DNA of 64,000 nucleotides from Nitrospirales bacterium (GCA_020027205.1 JAHRAQ010000025.1:62001-126000); one strand, 5' to 3'; shown: positions 33,965 through 42,963, counted from the stretch's first letter. A program made the numbers and translations. The notes: generated by a model from the sequence alone, not told the origin.

Positions 33965-35944
33965 TTATTCGATCTGAATCAATGTTTCGTCGGCGTTGAC
34001 CTGGTCGCCCTCTTTGACGTGGATGGCCTTCACCGTGCCTTTCATCGGCGCGTCTACACGGTTTTCCATTTTCATCGCTTCGACCACGAGCACGAGATCG
34101 CCGGCGGCAACCTTGGCTCCTTCCGCAACGAGGATTTTCACCACGCGCCCCGGAATGGGCGTGGTCACGTCTCCCGGGCCGGCCGGTTTGGGGCGGGTGC
34201 CCTGCACGGCGCCGGTCGACACGGGCGCCTCCGGGCCGCTGGCCAGCACTTCCTCCAACGGTTCCAGGTAGACTTCTTCGAGTTTGTCGTCCACTTTAAT
34301 GTAGTAGGGTTTCATCCCCTTGACGGTTTGCCCGGACCCCGACACCCGCACATGATACGTTTCGCCGTGGAGCATGACGTTGAATTCCACGGGCGCGAGA
34401 TGCAGGTCATGGCCCTGCGGCGCCTCCTGGCCGCTTTCAAGGGGCGGGTCGAGCCGGCGGGGTTGCAGGTTCCCGCTGGCGCGGTCATTGATAAACTCCA
34501 GCGCGATGGCGGGAAACATGGCGTACGACAACACGTCTTCTTCGGAGACGTTCTGCCCGCGCAGTTCTTTTTTGGCAACTTTTAATTCAGGGTCCAGGTT
34601 GTCCGCCGGGCGGTTGGAGATGGGCCGCTCGCCGGCGACGGCTTTCTGTTTCGTGGCCGCGTGCACGGGGCCGGGCGGTTTGCCGTACAGCCCCAGAAAA
34701 TAATTTTTGACCTCGGTGGTGATGACCTTGTACCGCTCGCCGGTCATGACGTTCAGGGTGGCCTGGGCGCCGACGATTTGACTTGCGGGCGTCACCAGCG
34801 GGGGGTAGCCCATGTCCTTGCGCACGCGGGGGATTTCCTCCATGACCTCGCGCATTTTTTCGATGGCGTTTTGTTCCGCCAGTTGGGCGGCCAGGTTGGA
34901 CGTCATGCCGCCCGGCACCTGCGACAGCAGCACGTCTGTGTCCACGCCGGTAAAATCGCTTTCAAACTGGTGATACTGTTTTCTTGCCGCCCGCAGTTGT
35001 TCCGCCACGGGTTTGAGTTGGGCCAAGTCCAGGCCGGTGTCGTACGGGGTGTTGCGCAGGGCGGCGATGCAACTTTCCGTGGGCGGATGCGACGTGCCGC
35101 CGGAGAGGGGCGACATGGCCGTGTCCAGAATATCCAGGCCGGCGAGAATCGCCATCAGCGAGGACATGGAGGCCATGCCCGACGTGTAATGGGTGTGCAG
35201 GTGGATGGGCACGCGCACGGCCGTCTTCAGATGCCGGATCAGGTGATACGACTCAAACGGCGGCAGGAGGCCGGCCATGTCCTTGATGCAGATCGTGTCG
35301 GCGCCGAGGTCTTCCAGTTTTTTGGCCTGCTCCACGAAATGCGTCAGGTTGTGCACCGGGCTGCTGGTGTAGCAGATCGTGGCCTCCACGTGCTTGTCGC
35401 ATTGCCGGACGACTTTGATGGCGTGCTTCAGATTGCGAATGTCGTTCAGGGCGTCGAAAATGCGGAAGATGTCGATGCCGTGTTCCGCGGATTTGACGAT
35501 GAAACGTTCCAGCACGTCGTCGGCATAATGCCGGTAGCCCACCAGGTTTTGCCCGCGCAGGAGCATTTGCAGTTTGGTCCTGGGGGCGGCCCGGCGGAAG
35601 GCTGTGAGCCGTTCCCAGGGGTCTTCTTTCAGGAATCGCAAACAGGCGTCGAACGTCGCGCCGCCCCAGACTTCCAGTGACCAGAATCCCACGCGATCCA
35701 ACTGTTCCGCGGCGGGGATCAGGTCTTCGGTTCTCATGCGGGTGGCCAGCAGGGACTGATGCCCGTCCCGCAGGGTGACGTCCGTCAGGTGCATCCGCCG
35801 GCCGCGCGAGGCTTTCACGTCTGGCGTTTCGGGGCGCGCGTCGGGGCGGCGGCCGTCTCGCCCGGCGGGCAACTTCGCGGCGGCCGGTTTGGTCTTGGCC
35901 GCGGCCTTGCTTCGCGGCGGTGATTTTTTTGTCGTTTTTGCCAT
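33965..35944 (-). CDS. pycB: Pyruvate carboxylase subunit B / oxaloacetate decarboxylase alpha-like
   Basis: 659 residues. A Lys/Ala/Pro-rich N-terminal ~48 residues precede a carboxyltransferase TIM barrel (LTDVTLRDGHQSLLATRMRT, metal-site HLHTHYTSG, and KDMAGLLPP). A PYC_OADA domain follows, then a C-terminal biotinyl domain with VVEAMKMENRV. With the separate biotin carboxylase downstream it would carboxylate pyruvate to oxaloacetate. A sodium-pump decarboxylase is less likely because no OadB/G genes are present. The basic N-terminal extension is unusual. Confidence 0.92.
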   Translation of the reverse strand: MAKTTKKSPPRSKAAAKTKPAAAKLPAGRDGRRPDARPETPDVKASRGRRMHLTDVTLRDGHQSLLATRMRTEDLIPAAEQLDRVGFWSLEVWGGATFDACLRFLKEDPWERLTAFRRAAPRTKLQMLLRGQNLVGYRHYADDVLERFIVKSAEHGIDIFRIFDALNDIRNLKHAIKVVRQCDKHVEATICYTSSPVHNLTHFVEQAKKLEDLGADTICIKDMAGLLPPFESYHLIRHLKTAVRVPIHLHTHYTSGMASMSSLMAILAGLDILDTAMSPLSGGTSHPPTESCIAALRNTPYDTGLDLAQLKPVAEQLRAARKQYHQFESDFTGVDTDVLLSQVPGGMTSNLAAQLAEQNAIEKMREVMEEIPRVRKDMGYPPLVTPASQIVGAQATLNVMTGERYKVITTEVKNYFLGLYGKPPGPVHAATKQKAVAGERPISNRPADNLDPELKVAKKELRGQNVSEEDVLSYAMFPAIALEFINDRASGNLQPRRLDPPLESGQEAPQGHDLHLAPVEFNVMLHGETYHVRVSGSGQTVKGMKPYYIKVDDKLEEVYLEPLEEVLASGPEAPVSTGAVQGTRPKPAGPGDVTTPIPGRVVKILVAEGAKVAAGDLVLVVEAMKMENRVDAPMKGTVKAIHVKEGDQVNADETLIQIE

Positions 35945-35994
35945 GCCCGTACGATGGTGTGGTGCGGAACGTGCCGTCTTGCCGCGCGTGAGGG

Positions 35995-37413
35995 CTACAG
36001 CCCTTCGTAGGCCGCGATGGCGGCGGAGACCGCCAGCACCAGATCCTCCGATTCCAGGGTGGTGTCGTAGTCGGCCAGGTCGGGATGGGTGGCCAGATAC
36101 GACGTGTCAAATTTTCCCGCGAGAAAATCGGGTTCTTCCATGATTTTTTTCATAAAGGGAATGGTCGTTTTGACGCCGCGCAGCACAAACTCTTCCAACG
36201 ACCGGTGGGTGCGCCGAACGGTTTCGTTCCACGTCCGGCCCTGCACCGTGATCTTGGCCAGCAGCGCGTCATAGTATGGAGGGACGGTATAGTCTTTGTA
36301 AACCACGCCGTCAATCCGCACCCCGATGCCGCCGGGCGACAGGTACGCCGTGATTTTGCCCGACGAGGGGCGAAAGTCGTTTTGCGGGTCTTCGGCGTTA
36401 ATCCGGCATTGAATCGCGTAGCCCTGCAAGTTCACCTCATGCTGCCCAAAGACGAGCGGGCGTCCCGCGGCAATCCGGATTTGATTTTGCACGATGTCAA
36501 TGGTGGTGATTTGCTCCGTGACGGTGTGTTCGACCTGGATGCGCGGATTCATTTCGAGAAAAAAGTACCGTCCGTCCTTGTCCACCAGAAACTCCACTGT
36601 CCCGGCGTTGTAGAACCCGGCGGCGCGGGCGAGTGCCATTGCGGCTTCGCCCATGCGCCCCCGCAGGTGAAAGTTCACCACCAGGGACGGGGCGATTTCG
36701 AGAATTTTCTGATGGCGCCGTTGAATGGAACAATCCCGCTCGCCCAGATGCACGATGTAGCCTTCCTTGTCGGCGAGCAGTTGAAATTCGATATGGTGGG
36801 CCTGTTCAAGATATTTTTCGATGAACAGGTCGTCGTTGCCGAACGCGGCCAGCGCTTCCCGCGCGCCGGATTCCATGGCCTCCTGCAGCCCGTCGTCGGA
36901 ACGCACGACGCGCAGCCCGCGCCCGCCGCCGCCGGCGCTGGCCTTGATCATAACCGGATACCCGACGGATTGCGCGAACTGCCGCGCTTCTTCCATGTTT
37001 TGCAGCCGGTGTTCCGTGCCGGGAATGACCGGCACGCCGATGCGTTTGGCCAGGGCGCGGGCCTGTATTTTGTCTCCCAGGAGTTCCAGAGATTCGGGAG
37101 AGGGGCCGATAAACGCGATGCCGGCGTCGCGGCACAACCGGGAGAATTCGGCATTTTCCGCGAGAAACCCATAGCCCGGATGAATCGCGTCCACGCCGAC
37201 TCGTTTGGCCAGATGCACCAGTTGTCTGGCGTCCAGAAATCCCTGCACCGGCCCCGGCCCCACGAGATACGCCTCATTGGCTTTTTTGACGTAAATGGCG
37301 GTGGCGTCGCATTCGGCGTAAATGGCCACCGTGGCGATGTTGAGTTCGCGACAGGCCCGGATGACCCGCATGGCGATTTCACCGCGATTGGCCACGAGAA
37401 TTTTTTTAAACAT
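35995..37413 (-). CDS. pycA: Pyruvate carboxylase subunit A (biotin carboxylase)
   Basis: 472 residues. FKKILVANRGEIAMRVIRA, KASAGGGGRGLRVV, RDCSIQRRHQK and EMNPRIQVEHTVTEQ define the ATP-grasp biotin carboxylase. A C-terminal extension of about 25 residues (DLADYDTTLESEDLVLAV), absent in AccC, is typical of PycA. It precedes pycB by 50 nt in the same orientation. It is distinct from accC at 18 kb, so the two acyl-carboxylase systems do not share this subunit. Confidence 0.94.
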   Translation of the reverse strand: MFKKILVANRGEIAMRVIRACRELNIATVAIYAECDATAIYVKKANEAYLVGPGPVQGFLDARQLVHLAKRVGVDAIHPGYGFLAENAEFSRLCRDAGIAFIGPSPESLELLGDKIQARALAKRIGVPVIPGTEHRLQNMEEARQFAQSVGYPVMIKASAGGGGRGLRVVRSDDGLQEAMESGAREALAAFGNDDLFIEKYLEQAHHIEFQLLADKEGYIVHLGERDCSIQRRHQKILEIAPSLVVNFHLRGRMGEAAMALARAAGFYNAGTVEFLVDKDGRYFFLEMNPRIQVEHTVTEQITTIDIVQNQIRIAAGRPLVFGQHEVNLQGYAIQCRINAEDPQNDFRPSSGKITAYLSPGGIGVRIDGVVYKDYTVPPYYDALLAKITVQGRTWNETVRRTHRSLEEFVLRGVKTTIPFMKKIMEEPDFLAGKFDTSYLATHPDLADYDTTLESEDLVLAVSAAIAAYEGL

Positions 37414-37529
37414 GAGTCATCCTGCAAAGGGGTCGGGCCATGTGCGCATCCTGATTGTGTTGGAACGTTCCGGTGTGCGGCGTGGCGTTCGGACGATGCG
37501 CCGCGGGGAAACCCGTGAGGCGGCATCTG

Positions 37530-37558
37530 TGTATCATGGACGATGAGGAGATTGTCAA
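37530..37558 (-). promoter_or_regulatory. Candidate promoter of pycA-pycB
   Basis: Minus-strand TTGACA (37558-37553) and GATACA (37535-37530) are spaced 17 nt apart, about 117 nt before the pycA ATG. Confidence 0.45.
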
Positions 37559-37578
37559 GAGGGCGGCGGCGGGCGTGA

Positions 37579-38493
37579 TTACTCCCCCTTGAGGGGGTAA
37601 TATTTGACGACCGAACTGGTTTTGTCCTGGAACAACCCGCTGGCGCCGGCTTTCACGGCGCGTTGTCCCGCGGGCGAAAGGACATAGTCCAAAAAGGCCC
37701 CGGCCACCGGCGAGGCGTCGCGGTTCATCACAAAGACCACCGGGCGGCGCAGGGGGTAGGTGCCGTCGAGGACGGTCTGATATTCGGGTTCAATATCGTC
37801 AATGAACAGGAGGGTGACGCCGTAGCCGTCTTTGTGCGCTTGTAACGCGGGGCCCATGGAGACATAGGCGATGGCGTAGGTGTCGCCGTTGACGGCTTTG
37901 AAGGTGTCGGTTTCTTTTTCGATGACGCGCGCCCGGATGCCCGTCCGGACACCCGCCCGATCCGTGGTGATGTTCAGGAGTGTGTCAAAATGCTGGCGAA
38001 GGTTCTGGTTCCAACTGCGATGCACCAGCGCAATGCCGGTCTCCGGCCCGTCCTCGTAGACTTGCGACCAAGTGGTGAATTGTCCCGTGAAAACTTTCGC
38101 CAGTTGCTCCCGCGTGATGCCGTCAAGCGGATTGGCAAAATTGACCACCACGGCGATGCCGTCCCAGGCCACCGTGGTCGAAGGGAGGTCGGGTTCCGCC
38201 CGGCCGGTAATCGCGATGTCGGCGCCGCCGTGGCGCACTTCTTCAACGGGCCGGGCGTTCTGATGCCAGAAGAAATCAATGGACGTCCGGGGATGCAGGG
38301 TTTCAAACTGTTTGGCCAGGGCCTCTATCGCATACCGCTCCGGGCCGTTGCCGACGATCAGCGCGGTGCCCGTGAGCGTGTCGCCGGCGCCGCCGGCATC
38401 GGCGGCCTTGGCCGCGGGCGCCCACAGCAGGAGAACGGCCGACAGAACTGAACCCATCCATGCGGCGGCGCGGAGCATCGAGCCTCTGTCCAT
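37579..38493 (-). CDS. PstS-like substrate-binding protein
   Basis: 304 residues. A signal peptide ends at APAAKAADA. The mature protein has the type II periplasmic-binding fold of the phosphate family: IVGNGPERYAIEALAKQFE, DIAITGRAEPD, GIAVVVNFANPLDGITREQLAKVFTGQFTTW, YPLRRPVVFVMN and LDYVLSPAGQR. No pstCAB genes are adjacent, so it may be an orphan binding protein or bind another anion. A GTG at 38508 is an alternative start. Confidence 0.82.
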   Translation of the reverse strand: MDRGSMLRAAAWMGSVLSAVLLLWAPAAKAADAGGAGDTLTGTALIVGNGPERYAIEALAKQFETLHPRTSIDFFWHQNARPVEEVRHGGADIAITGRAEPDLPSTTVAWDGIAVVVNFANPLDGITREQLAKVFTGQFTTWSQVYEDGPETGIALVHRSWNQNLRQHFDTLLNITTDRAGVRTGIRARVIEKETDTFKAVNGDTYAIAYVSMGPALQAHKDGYGVTLLFIDDIEPEYQTVLDGTYPLRRPVVFVMNRDASPVAGAFLDYVLSPAGQRAVKAGASGLFQDKTSSVVKYYPLKGE

Positions 38494-38544
38494 TGTGCGG
38501 GGAATCACCGAATGGCCGCGCGGGCGGCGTGCGTCGAACGGGCG

Positions 38545-38853
38545 CTATATTCCCTCGGCGCCGGAATCCGACGATGGCGTCATGCCGGGATCATGGGGCA
38601 TGGCGCGCGCGCCCATGATCGGCGGAAGTTTTTTAAATTTGTCCATGCGCTCGTTGTACATGTCTTTGGCTTTCATCTCGCCGAATCCGGGTTTCTGCTC
38701 TCCCTTCACCTGGGAGGCGAACGCGGACATGAGGCGATGAACGCCGGTGTGCCGGCATTGGGGGCAGGCGGTGTCTTCCGCCCTCGAGTTCATGGACTGG
38801 AGCAGTTCAAACTTATACTCGCAGGCGTCGCATTGATATTCATACACGGGCAT
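38545..38853 (-). CDS. FmdB-family zinc-ribbon protein
   Basis: 102 residues. MPVYEYQCDACEYKFELLQ and the second pair CPQC form the four-Cys zinc ribbon of FmdB-like proteins. The C-terminal half is a Met/Lys-rich helix plus an acidic tail. FmdB was named as a putative regulator of formamidase; in most genomes the role is unknown. A good TATAAT box lies about 55 nt upstream on the minus strand. Confidence 0.88.
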   Translation of the reverse strand: MPVYEYQCDACEYKFELLQSMNSRAEDTACPQCRHTGVHRLMSAFASQVKGEQKPGFGEMKAKDMYNERMDKFKKLPPIMGARAMPHDPGMTPSSDSGAEGI

Positions 38854-38906
38854 GGATCGCGTCGCTCCCTGTGTCGTGAACGGACATTGGCCGTCGTGCC
38901 AAGCCC

Positions 38907-38936
38907 ATTATACAGGATTGCCATGGCGTCTGACCA
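38907..38936 (-). promoter_or_regulatory. Candidate promoter of FmdB-like gene
   Basis: Minus-strand TATAAT (38912-38907) is perfect. TGGTCA at 18-nt spacing is a weak -35 match. Confidence 0.45.
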
Positions 38937-38973
38937 TCACAAGATGCCGTGCCGTGTCCACGGGGGCCGCGCC

Positions 38974-39003
38974 TTGACGCCGTGAATTTTTCTCCTTTAG
39001 AAT
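38974..39003 (+). promoter_or_regulatory. sigma70-type promoter
   Basis: TTGACG (38974-38979) and TAGAAT (38998-39003) are spaced 18 nt apart, 51 nt before the ATG of the 59-residue gene. Confidence 0.6.
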
Positions 39004-39054
39004 CGGAGCGTTTCAGGGGTTTTCGTGTCAACCTGACGAGCGGGGGGAGGTACC

Positions 39055-39234
39055 ATGTCGGTGTTGTTGAGAACGTATCGGCTGGCGAGCGGGTTGCGGC
39101 AGGAAGAACGCATTGATGATCCCGACCGCATTGAACGATACATGAAATTGTTTGATCGCAACGATCTGAAAAAAATTCAGGCCGGAGAACGAGTCACCAT
39201 CGAAAAAGATGAATGGCAACTTCTTCAGGGCTGA
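39055..39234 (+). CDS. Small protein of unknown function (59 aa)
   Basis: A very strong ribosome-binding site (GGGGGGAGG, 4 nt from ATG) and an upstream promoter support this 59-residue gene. It begins MSVLLRTYRLASGLRQEER and ends VTIEKDEWQLLQG. Charged, soluble, no Cys. No family recognised. It is the first of three consecutive short plus-strand genes. Confidence 0.65.
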   Translation: MSVLLRTYRLASGLRQEERIDDPDRIERYMKLFDRNDLKKIQAGERVTIEKDEWQLLQG

Positions 39235-39279
39235 CGGCCGCGGGATGTTCTTCCGAAGCGGGGCCGAATCCGGGTCGTG

Positions 39280-39483
39280 ATGGCGGTCTGGGTCAACATC
39301 AGACGATCGTTGAATGAGGCCGTCCTGCACAGGGAGCGGTGCCTGGAGGTGCCGTCCGTGCCCGTGCGTTCCGACTTCTGGGAAGGCGGCTGGTTTGAAT
39401 ATCCCGACAAAGACACGGCGCTGGACGCCCTGGAAGAATCCGGCGGGATGCGTCAGGTGAAGTGCCGGTTGTGCAAGCCGTGA
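39280..39483 (+). CDS. Small CxxC-containing protein (67 aa)
   Basis: 67 residues from the ATG at 39280 (a GTG directly precedes it). The sequence WFEYPDKDTALDALEESGG followed by VKCRLCKP at the C-terminus, with an earlier Cys, resembles short proteins that end in a zinc-knuckle-like CxxCxP. It lies 45 nt after the 59-residue gene and is probably co-transcribed. Function unknown. Confidence 0.55.
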   Translation: MAVWVNIRRSLNEAVLHRERCLEVPSVPVRSDFWEGGWFEYPDKDTALDALEESGGMRQVKCRLCKP

Positions 39484-39590
39484 ATCCGGTTGTCCGTCCC
39501 CGCGCTCATCTCAACCCCCGTGCTCCGATGGTGGCCGACTCGCCGGCGGTTCGGTGACGCGCGGCCCCGGCGCGTTGGCGGGACAGGCCC

Positions 39591-40067
39591 ATGGCTGAAA
39601 AATTCGGCGGATACCGGTGGGTGAAAGCCGGCTGGCTGGACAACCGCACGCCGGGGGTCGTGGTGGGGACCATGGAGTTTGCCGCCGTCGGCCCCGTCGA
39701 CTTTTCTCTCGACGGTGATTTCAAGCCCGACATTGCCGGCCGGATGTTTGCCTTCACCAACTCACAATTTTTTGATGACCCCAACGCCGCGTCGAGTCTG
39801 GCGGACATGGATGGTGTCCAGACCGGAGTCGTCAGTTCGATTTCTTTCGACCCGCATCCGTTGCTGGAGCCGCATCCCTACATTGAATGGTTTGCCGGCG
39901 ACGGTCAACACTGCCGGATCGAACTGCGGGACGGCGACGCGCGGCTACTTGAGCCGTCCGAGGCATCGGGTTACACGGAACGCAGCGCGAAAATCCTGGA
40001 CGCCGGTGCCGTGCAATCCGTTCAGACTCCGACGGCGCCCGAACCCGCCGGGGACGAATGGTTCTGA
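39591..40067 (+). CDS. Hypothetical protein (158 aa)
   Basis: 158 residues with a non-repetitive composition: KFGGYRWVKAGWLDNRTPG near the start, a central ISFDPHPLLEPHPYIEWF, and a Pro/Ala-rich tail. No signal peptide or membrane helix. It looks like a beta-rich cytoplasmic protein with no family I recognise. It ends 92 nt before zorA but has the GC-rich composition of the host genome, so it is unlikely to be part of the defence island. Confidence 0.6.
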   Translation: MAEKFGGYRWVKAGWLDNRTPGVVVGTMEFAAVGPVDFSLDGDFKPDIAGRMFAFTNSQFFDDPNAASSLADMDGVQTGVVSSISFDPHPLLEPHPYIEWFAGDGQHCRIELRDGDARLLEPSEASGYTERSAKILDAGAVQSVQTPTAPEPAGDEWF

Positions 40068-40159
40068 CTAGCGTTATTGGGATTCTATGATCTGTCATTT
40101 TCGATCAATTGATTGATTCATCGGCTCTGTAGCAGTATGACCTAGGAGGAATGTACAAC

Positions 40160-41413
40160 ATGGCAATTCAGGAGATTGGCTGGTTTGTGATTGCGGTTTT
40201 TCTTTGCGGAATGGTTTGGCTTGCAAGAAAAGAATATAAAAGTGTTGAAGAGTCAACGTTCCTTGATTACAAATCTACGATAGTTAGCCTTGGGATTCTG
40301 GGCACTTTTATCGGTATTTTTCTAGGGTTGTGGAATTTTGACCCGAACAAGATTCAGACGAGCGTTCCTGCATTGTTGGAGGGACTAAAGGTTGCCTTTG
40401 TCACATCAATAGCGGGTATGGGTATTGCTGTTTGCTTGACGATCATAGAAAGACAGAAGCACGGAGGGGCAACTGACGATGAAACAGAATTGCTGAAAAA
40501 TATCAGTCAAACGCTCAATAATATTTCACAAAGTCAACGTCGCGAATGGCCGGAAGTTGACTTGTTGCAGAACATAAGAGAAACAACCAACAAGATTCAG
40601 GAAATGCAAGGTGAATCATCAGAAGCATTGATTACGCAAATCAAATTGTTCCGGCAGGAAAGCCATGATGCCCATTCTGGCACGATAACATTGCTCACCG
40701 AGCAATTTAGTCAAACAAACCAATCCCTTGGACAAGCCATTGAGGCTTTGTCCAGAGGGGCCACCGAGGAGATCATTAAGGCACTGGAAGCAGTTATTCA
40801 AGATTTCAATCGTAACTTGACGGAACAATTTGGGGAGAATTTCAAACAACTGAACGAAGCCTGCCTGCAATTGGTACAATGGCAACAAGGATATCGTGAC
40901 GTTTTGATGGAAAGTCACGAAAAACTGACCTCTCTGTTCAATGCTCTTGAAGTCATACGGCAGATTCAAGAACAGATCGGACAACGGAATGAACAGGTCA
41001 TTGCTGTCCATGAGCAATTGAAAGACATCATCGAGACCTTTAGCAATCAAGCAAATGGGTTGTCAGCCTTGTTAGAGCGTTACGCTGATTTAGGCGGACA
41101 GGCTCAGGGTATGTTTGAAGCTGTTCAAACTGGCGTGACGGGAACGACTGATAGGCTGAAAGAATTCTCAGAAACAATGCAACAGACATTCATGGAACAA
41201 TCGAAGGCCATGGCCAGACAACTCGGTGACTTCTCACAAGAGATGCAGCGCACTGTTGGTGCGCAGTCGCAAACCCTGAGTCAATTGACCGAACGGCAAT
41301 TGCCCGGTGCGTTGAAACAACTCGAAGATTCGTTGGTGGCTTTGACCGAAAAGTTTGCGGAGAACTACAGAGAATTTCTTGATCGCTCAAAAGAGATAAG
41401 TTCATCCAAATGA
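40160..41413 (+). CDS. zorA: ZorA-like MotA/TolQ/ExbB-family motor protein (Zorya defence)
   Basis: 417 residues. AGGAGG lies 10 nt before this ATG; an ATG at 40151 is too close to it. Three transmembrane segments are seen: residues about 5-22, STIVSLGILGTFIGIFLGLW (about 38-58) and VAFVTSIAGMGIAVCLTII (about 80-98). They match the MotA/ExbB core of ZorA. The remaining ~300 residues form a long coiled coil rich in Gln, Glu and Leu, the cytoplasmic tail typical of ZorA. With ZorB it should form a proton-driven rotary motor. It overlaps zorB by 4 nt (ATGA). Composition is clearly more AT-rich than the flanks, suggesting transfer. Confidence 0.85.
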   Translation: MAIQEIGWFVIAVFLCGMVWLARKEYKSVEESTFLDYKSTIVSLGILGTFIGIFLGLWNFDPNKIQTSVPALLEGLKVAFVTSIAGMGIAVCLTIIERQKHGGATDDETELLKNISQTLNNISQSQRREWPEVDLLQNIRETTNKIQEMQGESSEALITQIKLFRQESHDAHSGTITLLTEQFSQTNQSLGQAIEALSRGATEEIIKALEAVIQDFNRNLTEQFGENFKQLNEACLQLVQWQQGYRDVLMESHEKLTSLFNALEVIRQIQEQIGQRNEQVIAVHEQLKDIIETFSNQANGLSALLERYADLGGQAQGMFEAVQTGVTGTTDRLKEFSETMQQTFMEQSKAMARQLGDFSQEMQRTVGAQSQTLSQLTERQLPGALKQLEDSLVALTEKFAENYREFLDRSKEISSSK

Positions 41414-42060
41414 GAAACAATACAGAGTGGATTAACATTTCTGACTTAATGACCGGCCTTATGATGGTATTTCTTTTTGTAGCCGTGGTGTTCATGTTTG
41501 AGGTAAAGGAAAAGACTCAACAAGAAATTCACGCTGCGTTACTTGAAGAGTTTAGGGACGATCTTGAGAAATGGGACGCAGACTTGTTGCTAGATAATAC
41601 ATTTCGATTCAAGTCCCCGGACGTTTTGTTTGTGGTTGGCAGTGATGAATTAAAAGAACGATTTAAGAATATTCTTGACAATTTTTTCCCTCGCTACGTG
41701 GGTGTGCTGACACAGGACCGATTCATTGATGACGTTTCGGAACTGAGGATTGAAGGGCACACATCGAGTGAATGGGAACAGATCAAAAACAGACGAATAA
41801 GATATCTTAAAAATTCTGAACTCTCTCAAAAGCGGGCACATGCAGTTTTGGATTATTGCTTTGATAGAACAAATCGGCAAATCCGAGAACATGCTGATTG
41901 GCTTATCGAGGTCTTGCGGGCTAATGGTTTGGCTTTTGCGCAAACTTTAAACAGTGATGGGAGGCGGACTGCGGAACCAGGAGACGAAGATGAAAATAAA
42001 GAACGATCTCGACGTGTGGACTTCAAGGTCAAGACCAACCTTCTTGCAGGGGGCCAATAA
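41410..42060 (+). CDS. zorB: ZorB-like MotB/OmpA-family stator protein (Zorya defence)
   Basis: 216 residues. One N-terminal transmembrane helix, ISDLMTGLMMVFLFVAVVF, carries Asp12 at the position of the proton-carrying Asp of MotB. The C-terminal OmpA-like domain has RIEGHTSSEW, NSELSQKRAHAVLDY and a final NKERSRRVDFKV, the peptidoglycan-binding signature. In Zorya, ZorA5-ZorB2 complexes sense envelope disturbance by phage. It is translationally coupled on both sides: ATGA with zorA and TAATG with zorE. Confidence 0.88.
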   Translation: MRNNTEWINISDLMTGLMMVFLFVAVVFMFEVKEKTQQEIHAALLEEFRDDLEKWDADLLLDNTFRFKSPDVLFVVGSDELKERFKNILDNFFPRYVGVLTQDRFIDDVSELRIEGHTSSEWEQIKNRRIRYLKNSELSQKRAHAVLDYCFDRTNRQIREHADWLIEVLRANGLAFAQTLNSDGRRTAEPGDEDENKERSRRVDFKVKTNLLAGGQ

Positions 42061-42947
42061 TGGCCCCACTGACAAAATTTTTAGAATTGCGTCAACGGAT
42101 TGAATCGCTGGGTGTCATTGTTGGTCCCGAAGGAAAACTTTTGAAGAGGTTGGGGGATGGCAATGATGAATTTGTTGGAAAGCTGGAAGACTCGGACCTG
42201 ATATTTGGCAACCATGGTTTGTATGTGATTGAAGATGGGGTTCTGGCTAAGGTGGTTCTGCATATCTGCGATATAGATATTTACTGGATCAGCCGACGTC
42301 CAAACGCTCAAGCGGCGTTGAACGGGAAAGTTTTTTCAGACGCTCACCTCATAGAGGTACTTCACAAATATCATTTTACAAATTGTCAAAAACTTCAAGA
42401 AATGACGAGGTCTGGCAGGCAATATCGATATCACAAAGCCCAACGGCTTGATGGAACGTTTTATTATTATTTTTTGGATTCGGAAAATCTGGTGAGTACC
42501 AACAAGAATCAGCGACTCTATGTTTGTTCCTTTTGTCTTAATTCATGGAAAGAACAAACCGGGCAAGATGATTGTCAGCAACGCAATTTCCCAAGTAGTA
42601 ATATTTTTGCAAATGATCTTTTTCCGTCAATTAGCGATAATGGGTACGTTCTTGACTGCGATGCCGTTCCAAATATCTACGCGGGCGATTGGGAAAAGAT
42701 ATCTCAAAGAGCCAAAGAAAAAGCCGGTTGGAAATGCAAAGACTGCCTGAAAGATTTTAGCCAACCGAAAATGAAACCATACTTGGATTGTCACCACAAG
42801 GATCATAGAAAATATAACAACAGTGTGATGAATCTCGAGGTGTTGTGCGTTATCCATCACGCTGAACGCAATGGTCATGCACACATGAAAAATACTCCAC
42901 GATACAAAGAGTACAAAAGGATAGCCGATGCTTCATTTCCAATCTGA
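42060..42947 (+). CDS. zorE: ZorE-like HNH endonuclease (Zorya type II effector)
   Basis: 295 residues. The first ~195 form an unassigned domain ending with a Cys pair, CSFC (156-159). The C-terminal HNH nuclease has the zinc Cys pair CKDC (226-229), the catalytic HH (245-246), Asn258 and the second HH (266-267). Zorya type II is defined by zorA, zorB and an HNH protein ZorE, which fits this gene order. It would attack DNA after motor activation. The ATG overlaps the zorB stop. Type II is inferred from gene content, and the N-terminal domain may differ from described ZorE proteins. Confidence 0.8.
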   Translation: MAPLTKFLELRQRIESLGVIVGPEGKLLKRLGDGNDEFVGKLEDSDLIFGNHGLYVIEDGVLAKVVLHICDIDIYWISRRPNAQAALNGKVFSDAHLIEVLHKYHFTNCQKLQEMTRSGRQYRYHKAQRLDGTFYYYFLDSENLVSTNKNQRLYVCSFCLNSWKEQTGQDDCQQRNFPSSNIFANDLFPSISDNGYVLDCDAVPNIYAGDWEKISQRAKEKAGWKCKDCLKDFSQPKMKPYLDCHHKDHRKYNNSVMNLEVLCVIHHAERNGHAHMKNTPRYKEYKRIADASFPI

Positions 42948-42963
42948 AATTTGGCTTAGCGTA

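Noticed and set aside
40151-40159. Upstream ATG as the zorA start
   Set aside because: It lies one base after AGGAGG, too close for initiation; the ATG at 40160 has workable spacing.
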